The translations under genes and the position numbers were made by a program. The notes beneath the pieces were generated by a model. It was given only the letters and a program-made list of their open reading frames with translations. It did not search any database and was not told where the DNA came from. A stretch of DNA of 64,000 nt from an uncultured Porphyromonadaceae bacterium (GTDB lineage Bacteria; Bacteroidota; Bacteroidia; Bacteroidales; Muribaculaceae), in NCBI GenBank assembly GCA_900546365.1, contig URCF01000006.1, positions 1-64,000 on the forward strand, written 5' to 3'. Below are positions 1 through 8,900 of the stretch, in pieces (position 1 is the stretch's first letter; each line of letters opens with the position of its first letter).

Positions 1-85
1 CGGCATTGTCGAGATACACCAGCTCCTTGCCGTGCACCTTGCGGCTCAGTATCGGGAAATCAGCCCGGCAGTCGGTGATGCTCAT
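1..85 (-). CDS. sufS: Cysteine desulfurase SufS, N-terminal fragment
   Basis: Only the first 28 codons are in the window; the rest lies beyond base 1. Reading the minus strand from the ATG at 85 gives MSITDCRADFPILSR and then KVHGKELVYLDNA, the start typical of SufS/CsdA class-V aminotransferase-like cysteine desulfurases (the LDNA segment precedes the conserved AATTQKP in the family). SufS would take sulfur from cysteine and pass it to the SufBCD scaffold. The start overlaps the sufD stop as ATGA, so translation is probably coupled and this is the last visible gene of the suf operon. Identification rests on 28 residues plus position. Confidence 0.85.
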   Translation of the reverse strand, partial: MSITDCRADFPILSRKVHGKELVYLDNA

Positions 86-1461
86 TGCTGTGGGGTTTTG
101 GAATCATGGCAAGCCGACCCGCACGACCCGCACTGGCGCAGACCGCCCTGAAACCGCTTGTCCACAAGGTACTGCAGCCGCTCCCTCAATCCGGGGATGC
201 GCACGGTGTCAATCACATCGGTCATGAACGCCTGCATCAGCATCACCCTCGCTTCGTGCTCCGGAATACCACGCGAGCGCATGTAGAACAGCGCCTCGCT
301 GTCAAGCTGACCGGTGGTGGCTCCGTGGCTGCATTTCACATCGTCATTGTAGATCTCGAGCTGCGGCTTGGTGTGCATCTTGGCACCGGTGGATGCGAGC
401 AGGTTGCGGTTGCTCTGATACGCTTCGGTGAACTGCGCACCGGGAGTCACGAGAATGCTCCCTTCGAACGCACCCGAAGCCACATCATCCACCACATACT
501 TGAACAGCTGGGTGCTGTGGCCAGAATTGCCGATATGGGTCACGGTGGAATTATTGTCCACATGCTGCCCGCCGGAAGCAATTGCCATGCCGGCAAGCAA
601 TGTTTCGGTATGTGAGCCGGGGAGCATGATATTGTATTCATTGCGAGTGGAGCCACACTGCAGTGTCATACCGTTGACCAGCAGATTGCTGCCATCGGGC
701 TGCGATGCGTAGAGCATGCTGTGGCGCCGGGTAGTGGCCGATGAATCCTCGATGTCGTAGAAGTCAAACACCGAGTTGCGGCCCATCACCACCTCCACCA
801 CCTGCGATGCGAGATAGCTTTGGTCGTTGTCCTGCACATGGTCGCACACCAGAAGACGCGCCTCGGCGTCATCCTCCAGCACCACCAGCACACGGCGGAA
901 AGCAGCCAGAGGCGTGGGCGACGAGAATATGTTGACCAGCTGGAGCGGCTTCTCAAGCTTCACCCCTTTGGGCACATACAGAAACACTCCATCCTGACAC
1001 AGCAGGCTGTTAAGGGCCACCGACACATTGGTTAGCGGTGCCAACGACCCGTAATAGCGCTTCACAAGCTCGGGATGCAGGGCGGCATTCTTGCACAGCG
1101 ACCCGAAAATCACACCCTCCGGCAACCGTTGGTCAAGAGTGGCGGTGGGGTGGAACGAATCGTTCACCACCACTCCGAGCAGTGTGCTCAGGTTGGGCAC
1201 ATCGCACCGGAACGAGGCTGCCACATCCACCGGCAGGTTCATACGCATGATATTGACACCATAGTCGGGAGCGAACATCTCGGCAATGGAGGTCCGTTCA
1301 TACCCCTCGGCGTCGGTGTGGGGCAGCGAGGCACCTGTCAGCACCTCGAGAGCCTTGGGGCGCAGAGCGTTGAGCACCGGAGCCGAGTTGGCGTCCACCT
1401 GCTGCTTATGCTCCAGATACAGCTCTGTATATTGTTTCAAACTGTTGTCGGCCATACTCAT
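82..1461 (-). CDS. sufD: Fe-S cluster assembly protein SufD
   Basis: A 459-residue SufB/SufD-family beta-helix protein, part of the SufBC2D scaffold that builds Fe-S clusters in the cytoplasm. The C-terminal half carries family blocks such as KMHTKPQLEIYNDDVKCSHG and GQLDSEALFYMRSRGI, with the conserved Cys-Ser-His of the SufBD core. It ends in a cysteine-rich tail (CGSCGSACHDS), longer in Cys than the E. coli protein; I recall Cys-rich tails in Bacteroidetes SufD but cannot check. It follows sufC by 5 bases and overlaps sufS by 4. It is called SufD rather than SufB because it is shorter, follows sufC, and the longer paralogue precedes sufC. Confidence 0.93.
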   Translation of the reverse strand: MSMADNSLKQYTELYLEHKQQVDANSAPVLNALRPKALEVLTGASLPHTDAEGYERTSIAEMFAPDYGVNIMRMNLPVDVAASFRCDVPNLSTLLGVVVNDSFHPTATLDQRLPEGVIFGSLCKNAALHPELVKRYYGSLAPLTNVSVALNSLLCQDGVFLYVPKGVKLEKPLQLVNIFSSPTPLAAFRRVLVVLEDDAEARLLVCDHVQDNDQSYLASQVVEVVMGRNSVFDFYDIEDSSATTRRHSMLYASQPDGSNLLVNGMTLQCGSTRNEYNIMLPGSHTETLLAGMAIASGGQHVDNNSTVTHIGNSGHSTQLFKYVVDDVASGAFEGSILVTPGAQFTEAYQSNRNLLASTGAKMHTKPQLEIYNDDVKCSHGATTGQLDSEALFYMRSRGIPEHEARVMLMQAFMTDVIDTVRIPGLRERLQYLVDKRFQGGLRQCGSCGSACHDSKTPQQ

Positions 1462-1466
1462 CCCTT

Positions 1467-2228
1467 TCAGTCAATTTCCGCCTTAATCCAATCGTAGCCG
1501 CGCTCCTCGAGTTCGAGAGCGAGCTCGGGGCCTCCGGTGCGCACAATCCTGCCCTTGTAGAGCACATGCACGAAGTCGGGTTTGATATAGTCAAGCAACC
1601 GCTGATAGTGGGTGATGACAATGGTGGCATTGCGCTCGGTGCGCAGCTTGTTGACACCGCCGGCCACAATGCGCAGCGCATCGATGTCAAGACCGGAGTC
1701 GGTTTCATCAAGGATTGACAGGCGTGGTTCGAGAACAGCCATCTGGAATATCTCGTTGCGCTTCTTCTCGCCGCCGGAAAAGCCTTCGTTCACCGCACGC
1801 GAAGCCAGCTTGTTGTCAAGCTCCACCACAGCGCGTTTCTGGCGCATCAGTTTCAGGAACTCGGTGGCGCTCAACGGCTCCTCATTGAAATATTTGCGTT
1901 TTGCATTGAGGGCGGCACGCATGAAGTTGACCATCGACACACCCGGAATCTCCACCGGATACTGGAACGACAGGAACAGCCCTTCATGGCTGCGGTCCTC
2001 GGGCGACAATGCCAGCAGATCCTTGCCGTGAAAATCCACATAGCCGCCATTGACAGTGAAGGCGGGGTTGCCGGCAAGCACCTCGCTTAAGGTGCTCTTG
2101 CCCGAACCGTTAGGCCCCATTATGGCATGAACCTCGCCGGGGCGCACTGTGAGGTTGATTCCTTTGAGTATCTCCTTGCCTTCAATTCCGGCGCGGAGGT
2201 CTGTGACTTTCAGAACTATTTCGCTCAT
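1467..2228 (-). CDS. sufC: Fe-S assembly ATPase SufC
   Basis: A 253-residue ABC-type ATPase of the SUF system. Walker A is GPNGSGKST at residues 38-46, the signature is SGGEKKR near residue 150, and the Walker B region reads LSILDETDSGLDIDAL, the SufC-specific form (soluble, no transporter partner). It binds SufB and SufD and drives conformational change of the scaffold. It lies between sufB and sufD in the usual B-C-D order, 32 bases after sufB. The start ATG at 2228 gives the usual family N-terminus. Confidence 0.96.
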   Translation of the reverse strand: MSEIVLKVTDLRAGIEGKEILKGINLTVRPGEVHAIMGPNGSGKSTLSEVLAGNPAFTVNGGYVDFHGKDLLALSPEDRSHEGLFLSFQYPVEIPGVSMVNFMRAALNAKRKYFNEEPLSATEFLKLMRQKRAVVELDNKLASRAVNEGFSGGEKKRNEIFQMAVLEPRLSILDETDSGLDIDALRIVAGGVNKLRTERNATIVITHYQRLLDYIKPDFVHVLYKGRIVRTGGPELALELEERGYDWIKAEID

Positions 2229-2260
2229 CTTTTGATGCTGATTATTGTAATGACAAATTG

Positions 2261-3787
2261 TTATCCCACCGAACCTTCAAGGGTGATCTGGAGCAATTTC
2301 TGCGCTTCCACGGCAAACTCCATCGGAAGTTTGTTCATCACCTCCTTGGCATAGCCGTTGACTATCAGCCCCACGGCCTCCTCGGTGGGGATGCCGCGCT
2401 GATTGCAGTAGAATATCTGGTCCTCCGATATTTTGGAGGTTGTGGCCTCATGCTCCACCACGGCGGTGTCGTTGAGCACATCTATATATGGGAATGTGTG
2501 GGCACCGCAAGTGGAGCTCAGGAGCAAACTGTCGCACTGGGTGTAGTTGCGGCAGCCGTCCGCCTTCGGAGCCACCTTGACAAGTCCCCGGTAGGAGTTC
2601 TGGCTGTGCCCGGCCGATATACCTTTGGACACAATGGTACTCCGGGTGTTGCGTCCAAGATGAATCATCTTGGTGCCGGTGTCGGCCTGCTGGTAGTTGT
2701 TGGTGACAGCCACGGAGTAGAACTCGCCCACGGAACCGTCGCCGCTGAGCACACAGCTTGGATATTTCCAGGTGATGGCGGAGCCTGTTTCCACCTGCGT
2801 CCACGACAGTTTGGAGAAATCGCCGCGGCAGAGCCCGCGCTTGGTCACGAAATTATACACGCCGCCGCGGCCCTGCTTGTCACCGGCATACCAGTTCTGC
2901 ACGGTGGAATATTTCACTTCGGCCCTGTCCTCCACTATTATCTCCACAATGGCGGCATGGAGCTGATTTTCATCACGCATAGGCGCGGTGCAACCCTCGA
3001 GATAGCTCACGTATGCATCGTCATCGGCCACAATGAGCGTACGCTCAAACTGTCCGGTGCCGGCGGCATTGATACGGAAATAGGTGCTGAGCTCCATCGG
3101 GCAGCGCACCCCTTTGGGGATATATACAAACGATCCGTCGGAGAACACCGCCGAGTTGAGCGCCGCATAGAAATTGTCGGTATAAGGCACCACCTTGCCC
3201 AGATATTTCCTCACAAGCTCGGGGTAATCTTTCACCGCCTCGGAGATGGAGCAGAATATCACTCCCAGCTCTGCAAGTTTGTCGCGATGGGTGGTCTTAA
3301 CACTCACAGAGTCCATCACCGCATCCACAGCCACTCCGGTGAGCTTTTTCTGCTCGTCGAGCGATATGCCGAGCTTGCTGAAGGTGTCAAGCAGCTCGGG
3401 GTCCACATCGTCAAGGCTCTTGGGATTCTCCTTCACCTTGGGCGCGGCATAGTAGCTTATGGCCTGGAAATCAATCTCGGGAATATCTAGATGCGCCCAT
3501 TTCGGAGGAGTAAGGGTGAGCCAGTGGCGAAAAGCCTTGAGCCTGAACTCCAGCAGCCATTCCGGTTCGCCCTTCTTGGCCGAGATGAACCGCACCACAT
3601 CCTCGTTGAGACCTCTCGGAATGATGTCGGTGTCAATATCGGTGGTAAACCCGTATTTGTACTCGCCGGAGGTCACATCTTCAATCAGATTGCTGTCACC
3701 CTCCGGAGTTTTTTCCGGGTCACGCCTTTTATCGTTGTTCTCCTTATCGTTAATATCTTCATTCATGTTCTGCATACTTTTCTGCAT
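2261..3787 (-). CDS. sufB: Fe-S cluster assembly protein SufB
   Basis: A 508-residue SufB. The central and C-terminal sequence is clearly SufB (blocks YIPKGVRCPMELSTYFRIN, QVETGSAITWKYPSCVL, HEATTSKISEDQIFYCNQRG). SufB is the scaffold subunit on which the cluster is assembled. The N-terminal 40 residues are acidic, lysine-rich and low in complexity; M1 (3787), M5 (3775) and M8 (3766) are all possible starts and I kept the longest. It is 29 bases after cvpA and heads sufB-C-D-S. Confidence 0.95.
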   Translation of the reverse strand: MQKSMQNMNEDINDKENNDKRRDPEKTPEGDSNLIEDVTSGEYKYGFTTDIDTDIIPRGLNEDVVRFISAKKGEPEWLLEFRLKAFRHWLTLTPPKWAHLDIPEIDFQAISYYAAPKVKENPKSLDDVDPELLDTFSKLGISLDEQKKLTGVAVDAVMDSVSVKTTHRDKLAELGVIFCSISEAVKDYPELVRKYLGKVVPYTDNFYAALNSAVFSDGSFVYIPKGVRCPMELSTYFRINAAGTGQFERTLIVADDDAYVSYLEGCTAPMRDENQLHAAIVEIIVEDRAEVKYSTVQNWYAGDKQGRGGVYNFVTKRGLCRGDFSKLSWTQVETGSAITWKYPSCVLSGDGSVGEFYSVAVTNNYQQADTGTKMIHLGRNTRSTIVSKGISAGHSQNSYRGLVKVAPKADGCRNYTQCDSLLLSSTCGAHTFPYIDVLNDTAVVEHEATTSKISEDQIFYCNQRGIPTEEAVGLIVNGYAKEVMNKLPMEFAVEAQKLLQITLEGSVG

Positions 3788-3816
3788 TTACATCAACAAC
3801 TTCCGCACATAAAAAG

Positions 3817-4296
3817 TTAGCTTGCCGACAACGCGCCTGTGAGCCATGGCATCAGCTCCATCACCCATGCGGCGGTGGAGGTGGCGGGCTCCCATGATGG
3901 CGACATGAGGTGCCACACATTCAGGGCAAGACTCAGGCCAAGTGCCCACTCAAGCACCGAGAACGCCGCACCGGCCAACGAGTTGAGCCACCCGAGACAG
4001 ATGGTTTTCAATGCGCCGTGGAGCAGTCGCGACACCAGCCACACTGCAATCCATGTCACGGCGAACACTATCACATATCCGGCCATATTGGCGCCATAAC
4101 CGGTCATTGACGACCCTTCGGGCTCAACACTCCCGGCAAAGAAATGCTCCGTGGCCCAGGGCCCGAACATACGGGCAGCCACCACGGCCAGCACCACGGC
4201 ACCGATAGCCCCCGCCTGCCGCACAAATCCCCGGGAATACCCCAGAATGGCAGCGGCCACGAGCACCACATAAATCAATATGTCAATACCGTTCAT
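3817..4296 (-). CDS. CvpA family inner-membrane protein
   Basis: A 159-residue protein with about four hydrophobic helices and an N-terminus (NGIDILIYVVLVAAAILGYS, then RGF) typical of CvpA, named for colicin V production. The molecular role of the family is not settled; it has been linked to envelope homeostasis. It precedes the suf genes by 29 bases on the same strand, so it may be the first gene of that transcript. A -7 box (CAAAAGTA on the plus strand, 4319-4326) lies 22 bases before the ATG. Confidence 0.85.
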   Translation of the reverse strand: MNGIDILIYVVLVAAAILGYSRGFVRQAGAIGAVVLAVVAARMFGPWATEHFFAGSVEPEGSSMTGYGANMAGYVIVFAVTWIAVWLVSRLLHGALKTICLGWLNSLAGAAFSVLEWALGLSLALNVWHLMSPSWEPATSTAAWVMELMPWLTGALSAS

Positions 4297-4318
4297 TCAA
4301 CTTTTCATTTATGCGTTG

Positions 4319-4326
4319 CAAAAGTA
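4319..4326 (-). promoter_or_regulatory. -7 box before cvpA-suf
   Basis: The minus strand reads TACTTTTG, matching the Bacteroidetes -7 consensus TAnnTTTG, 22 bases before the cvpA start. No good TTG -33 element is visible; the 9-base repeats at 4332-4376 occupy that position. Confidence 0.5.
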
Positions 4327-4331
4327 ATAAA

Positions 4332-4376
4332 TTTATAGGAATTATCGGAATTATACGAATCATAGGAATTACAGAA
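4332..4376. repeat. Degenerate 9-base tandem repeat, five units
   Basis: Five consecutive 9-mers: TTTATAGGA, ATTATCGGA, ATTATACGA, ATCATAGGA, ATTACAGAA (consensus ATTATNGGA). The tract lies between the suf operon and the small-RNA candidate. Related 9-base tracts occur at 28771-28797 and 36781-36834. Confidence 0.8.
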
Positions 4377-4485
4377 ACTCCCCTCATCATCCGATTGGTA
4401 GATAAAATCATGGAGTTAAGCAAACAATTCATTAAAATTATGTTAAAACAAATCATAACTACCATGATTTTCAAAAAAATGTGTT

Positions 4486-4493
4486 TACATTTG
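4486..4493 (+). promoter_or_regulatory. -7 box of the small-RNA candidate
   Basis: TACATTTG fits TAnnTTTG. It predicts a transcript start about 5 bases downstream, near 4498. The -33 region is AT-rich without a clear TTG. Confidence 0.6.
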
Positions 4494-4497
4494 CATG

Positions 4498-4570
4498 TGT
4501 GTTTTTCATAGTATTAGATTAAGATAAAGGTTTTAAGGGAAAGAGATGTCTCACGACATCTCTTTTTTTG
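4498..4570 (+). ncRNA. Candidate small RNA, about 70 nt, with own promoter and terminator
   Basis: A -7 box at 4486-4493 and an intrinsic terminator at 4541-4570 delimit a short transcript with no plausible open frame. Between them is the block TTTTTCATAGTATTAGATT (about 4501-4519) followed by an A/G-rich run. From memory, this block followed by a purine-rich run and a hairpin recurs in intergenic regions of Bacteroides genomes, which would make this one member of a repeated small-RNA family; I cannot verify this here. It could instead be a leader and attenuator for dgt, whose ATG is 14 bases after the T-run. The 5' end is approximate. Confidence 0.6.
4541..4570 (+). terminator. Intrinsic terminator ending the small-RNA candidate
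   Basis: A perfect 10-base stem (AAGAGATGTC with GACATCTCTT) with a TCAC loop runs directly into a T-run. It sits just before dgt, so any dgt transcript from upstream must read through it or start at the box at 4572. Confidence 0.85.
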
Positions 4571-4571
4571 T

Positions 4572-4579
4572 TACTTTTG
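4572..4579 (+). promoter_or_regulatory. -7 box immediately before dgt
   Basis: TACTTTTG ends only 4 bases before the dgt ATG. If used, the mRNA would start at or beside the start codon, a leaderless transcript. No TTG at the expected -33 spacing; that space is taken by the terminator stem. Confidence 0.45.
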
Positions 4580-4583
4580 CACC

Positions 4584-5942
4584 ATGACACATTCCACCAC
4601 ACAAATGCACTGGGACAAGCTGATTTGCGACAAGCGTTTCGGTCTTGAAGAGTTCCACGACAACAAACCCGGCATCCGGAGCGATTTTCAGCGCGACTAT
4701 GACAGGCTGGTGTTCTCATCCCCTTTCCGCCGGCTGCAAAACAAAACGCAGGTGTTCCCTCTGCCGGGCAGCATCTTCGTTCACAACAGACTGACCCACA
4801 GCATTGAGGTATCATGCGTTGGCCGTTCGCTCGCCACCGAGGTGGCCCTGCGGCTCAAGAGCAAATATGCCGGAGAGCCGTGGGTGGACAAGCTTGACGC
4901 CCTCGGCGAGATTGTGGCCGCCGGATGCCTGGCCCACGACCTCGGCAACCCTCCATTCGGACATTCGGGCGAAAAATCAATCGCCACATTTTTCAGCGAG
5001 GGCGCCGGCTCCTCATTGCAGTCGCTCCTCACCCCGCAGCAGTGGGCCGACCTTACACGATTCGAGGGAAATGCCAATGCGTTCCGCCTGCTCACCCATC
5101 AATTTGCCGGAAGGCGTCCCGGCGGATTCGCCATGACCTACAGCATGTTGGCCTCGATTGTCAAATACCCCTACGAGAGCACCCTTGCTGTGGACAAGCC
5201 GAAATTCGGATTCTTCACATCCGAGCGCGACAGCTTCATCAAGGTGGCCACCGAGCTGGGAATGCTGAACCAGTCCGGCCCCAATGGAGAGGTGCGCTAT
5301 GCCCGCCATCCGCTGGTGTATCTGGTGGAGGCCGCCGACGATATATGCTATGAAGTGATGGACATCGAGGATGCCCATAAACTCGGCCTCATAGACACTA
5401 ACACCGTCATCACCACTCTGCTCGGATTTTTCCCGCCGGAGCGCGTGGACAAGATGCAGCGGGCCATGGGGTATGTGGCCGACCACAACGAAAAAATCGG
5501 GTATCTGCGCTCATGCGTGATAGGAACCCTGGTGCAATGCTGCGCCGAAACATTCCTCAAACATGAAGAGGAGATTCTCCGCGGCGAATTTCCTGGCACC
5601 CTCATCAGCAGTATCCCGCCATTGGAGCGGGAAGGGTATGAGCGATGCAACACCTTGTCATGGGACAAGATCTACCGTGCTCCCGATGTGGTGGATATCG
5701 AGCTGGCCGGTACGAGTATCATCACTTTCCTGCTTGACAAACTCATCCACGCCATTCTCTATCCCCATCTCAACTATTCGCGTCTGCTACTGAGCCGTGT
5801 ACCGCAGCAGTACGAGGTCAATGCCCCCACACTCTACGGCAAAATACAGGCGGCTGTGGACCATATCTCGGGTATGACCGATGTGTATGCCCTTGACCTG
5901 TATCAGAAACTGTCGGCTCAGAGCCTTAAGATACAGGTGTAA
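4584..5942 (+). CDS. dgt: dGTP triphosphohydrolase (HD superfamily)
   Basis: A 452-residue HD-domain protein of the dGTPase family, hydrolysing dGTP (and sometimes other dNTPs) to the nucleoside and tripolyphosphate, affecting dNTP balance. Metal-binding HD residues are visible: H72 in HNRLTHSIEV and H118-D119 in LAHDLGNPPFGHSGE. The N-terminus (RSDFQRDYDRLVFSSPFRRL) is the usual dGTPase start. Length and motifs fit the family. It is alone on the plus strand and ends 25 bases inside the 3' end of the convergent beta-galactosidase gene. Anti-phage roles of dGTPases are known, but nothing nearby argues for that. Confidence 0.92.
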   Translation: MTHSTTQMHWDKLICDKRFGLEEFHDNKPGIRSDFQRDYDRLVFSSPFRRLQNKTQVFPLPGSIFVHNRLTHSIEVSCVGRSLATEVALRLKSKYAGEPWVDKLDALGEIVAAGCLAHDLGNPPFGHSGEKSIATFFSEGAGSSLQSLLTPQQWADLTRFEGNANAFRLLTHQFAGRRPGGFAMTYSMLASIVKYPYESTLAVDKPKFGFFTSERDSFIKVATELGMLNQSGPNGEVRYARHPLVYLVEAADDICYEVMDIEDAHKLGLIDTNTVITTLLGFFPPERVDKMQRAMGYVADHNEKIGYLRSCVIGTLVQCCAETFLKHEEEILRGEFPGTLISSIPPLEREGYERCNTLSWDKIYRAPDVVDIELAGTSIITFLLDKLIHAILYPHLNYSRLLLSRVPQQYEVNAPTLYGKIQAAVDHISGMTDVYALDLYQKLSAQSLKIQV

Positions 5943-8900
5943 TCCTGCCGGGCACCGGAAATCCGCAGCTTATAACCCATCGGCGTTTCCGGCACACAAT
6001 AGCGCGGCATGGTGTCCACATCGCGCCCGCAGCTCGCATTGCCAACGCCACGGGTGGCTGCATCGATATGCACCACTGTGTAGGGGCGCGGACTCAGCTC
6101 CCATTGGTGGTTGGCGTTCATCAGGTCGGCATCGGTGTGGCGCAGCGCGGAGAACGACGGCAACCCTTCAGCCTCTATCAGCACACTCTCCCGGGTTTTG
6201 GGATTGCTGAACTGCACCTTGCGCAACTCCTGACGCTCGCCGGTGGTTTGCGGCTTCATATAATTCTCGCCCATCGAATCCACATCGGTCGAGTAGAGTC
6301 CGGCAGTCACGCCATCGCGGCGGTCGGTGGCGTTCTCCCACGGGCCCAGCGCATAGTACACCACTCGGTGCAGCTCGGGATTAAGCCCCATCTCAAGACC
6401 TACCCGGCGCAGGTCGGACCGCTTGGGATTGAACCGCACATCCATATCCACCACACCGTCGCAATAGAATGTATATTCAATATCGGTGTCGCACAAATCC
6501 CCTCCTCTATGGGTACGCACCGTCACCTCTCCTTTGGTATTTCGAGCATATTGAACCGTTCCCACCGGATACACACTATTAGAGGTGTCGGCAAACCTGT
6601 CGTTCTCAATCCACCGGTGGTTGGAATACACCGGTCCGTGGCCCGGCTCTATCACCTTGACTCCACCAATCTCGAGCGATTTCAGCTCCCCGGTTTTCTT
6701 GTCAAACTCCGCCCTCGTTTTTTGATTACGGGCATGGATTATCAAGCTGTTGTTATCTTCCTTCGCCATCACGCTCCCTGTTCTATCCCTCTTCGCTTGC
6801 AGGTGCGGCGGCGGTGTGAGAGCAAACTGGCGGGTCACCACCTTATGCCCCGCATCAGCATAGGGGGTGGCCATGCTCTGCTCCACTGACACATTGAGCA
6901 GCAATTCCTTGCCCGATGCGGCTTTCACGGCCAGCTCGGCCGGCAGCTCCAGCTCCATTGCGGCAGACACGCCGGGAGCCACATCGCCGAGCAACTTCTT
7001 GAAGGTGTTGATTCCAACGCCATCACATAGCAGCTCCGACCGCACGGTCATCCCCGACATATTGGTGAAGCTATACCCATTGCGCAGATACACCGTGGCC
7101 TTGCTGAGCGACTTGTCAACAGCCACACTGTCGATTTTCACCGGCGAGTACACCGCCTTCACCTCGGCCAGCTTGGCACTCGGCTCACGGGTGGCTGTCA
7201 AAATGCCGTTGGAGCAGAAATTTCCCTGATGCGGCCCGGGATAGTCGTAGCCGGTGGTGAGGCGGTATTCCCCTTTTTTCATCAGTTTGGGGTCATAGAT
7301 GGCCTGGTCCACCCAATCCCACACGCATCCGCCGATGGTGGAGTTGGACTGCTCGATCACATCCCAGTACTCCTTGAAATTGCCCATCGCATTCCCCATC
7401 GCATGGGCATATTCGCACAGAAACATCGGCTTGTCGAGATTGGAAGTAGTGCGGTGCATCCACCCCTGGCCGGGGTACATCTTGCTGTAGAAATCGGAAT
7501 ATGCGTTGCCGCCGTAATCTTTATCGAAGCGGGTCCCTTCGTAATGCACCGGGCGGGTGGGGTCGAGCCGTTTCGCCTCTTCATAGCACCGGGCGAAATT
7601 GCTGCCGTTGCCGCACTCGTTGCCGAGGCTCCAGATTATCACCGACGGATGGTTGCGGTCGCGGAGCACCATACGGTTCAAACGGTCCACAAAAGCCGGC
7701 ACCCAGCTCTCCATACCGCTGATGCTCTGGTTGGCATGGTCCTCGAGGTCGGCCTCATCACACACATACAATCCATAGTAGTCGCACATAGCCATCATCC
7801 GCGAATGTACAGGATAGTGGCTGGTGCGCAATGTGTTGACATTGCTCCGCTTCATCATCACCACATCCTGCAGCATCTCCTCGGTGGTCACCGCTCTGCC
7901 GTTCACCGGCGATGTGTCATGGCGGTTGACCCCCTTGAGCCACACGCGTTTGCCGTTGACATACAGCAGCGACCCTTTAATCTCCACCTTACGGATTCCC
8001 ACAGGCACACTCAGCGCCATCTCCTCCGCTCCGCCCGACATCTGCACCACATCAAGGCGATACAGAGCCGGATTCTCGGCACTCCACAATTGCGGTTCGG
8101 CCACCTCTATCACTGAATCCGTCCCCGAATACAAAAGCTCTCCGGCGGGTGAATAGAACTTATAATGAGCCTCTTTGGCCACATCAGAGATTATCCGGGT
8201 GTCAATTTTCACCCGCGCTCCGGTCATATCCTCGTTCAGAGCGGTGGTCACATAAATATCCTCTATCCCGCTGTGGGGAAGGCTCAGAAGGTTCACATCT
8301 CGGAATATTCCACTCATCCTGAACATATCCTGACACTCCAGATACGACCCGTCGCTCCACCTGAACACCTCCACAGCCACACTGTTGCGCCCGGACCTGA
8401 GCATCGGCGTGATATTGAACTCGGCCACATTGTTGGCCCCCTGCGTGTAGCCCACGTACTCGCCGTTGACCCAGACATTGGCTGCCGAATAGATGCCGTT
8501 GAACTGCAGCAGCGTGCGCCTCGATAACCAATCCTCCGGCACACTGAACTCGCGCAGGTACGACCCCACTGGGTTGATGCCGTAGTTGGCCCCATTGTCG
8601 TTGAACCCGGCACGAGCGCGGATGATCGGCGGGGTGTTGGAGTGGGGATACTCCACATTGCAATATATCGGGGTGTCATACCCTTGCATCTCCCAGTTGG
8701 ACGGCACCGGGATGGTGTCCCACCCCGAGGCGTCAAATCCGGGCTGCATGAAGTCAATCGGTCGCTGCGACGGCTCCGGCACAAGATGGAAGCGCCACTC
8801 GCCGTTGAGGCTCATCACCCTCGAGCTTTTCGGTGTGAGCCATGGCGTGGCGAGCATGGCCGTGTCAGCCAGCATCTCGGCCTCGTCGGCGTAGGGAGTG

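Noticed and set aside
2258..3490. Plus-strand open frame of 410 codons opposite sufB
   Set aside because: sufB is certain on the other strand; the antisense frame is a composition effect.
4332..4376. CRISPR array
   Set aside because: Units are 9 bases without spacers; no cas genes are present anywhere in the window.
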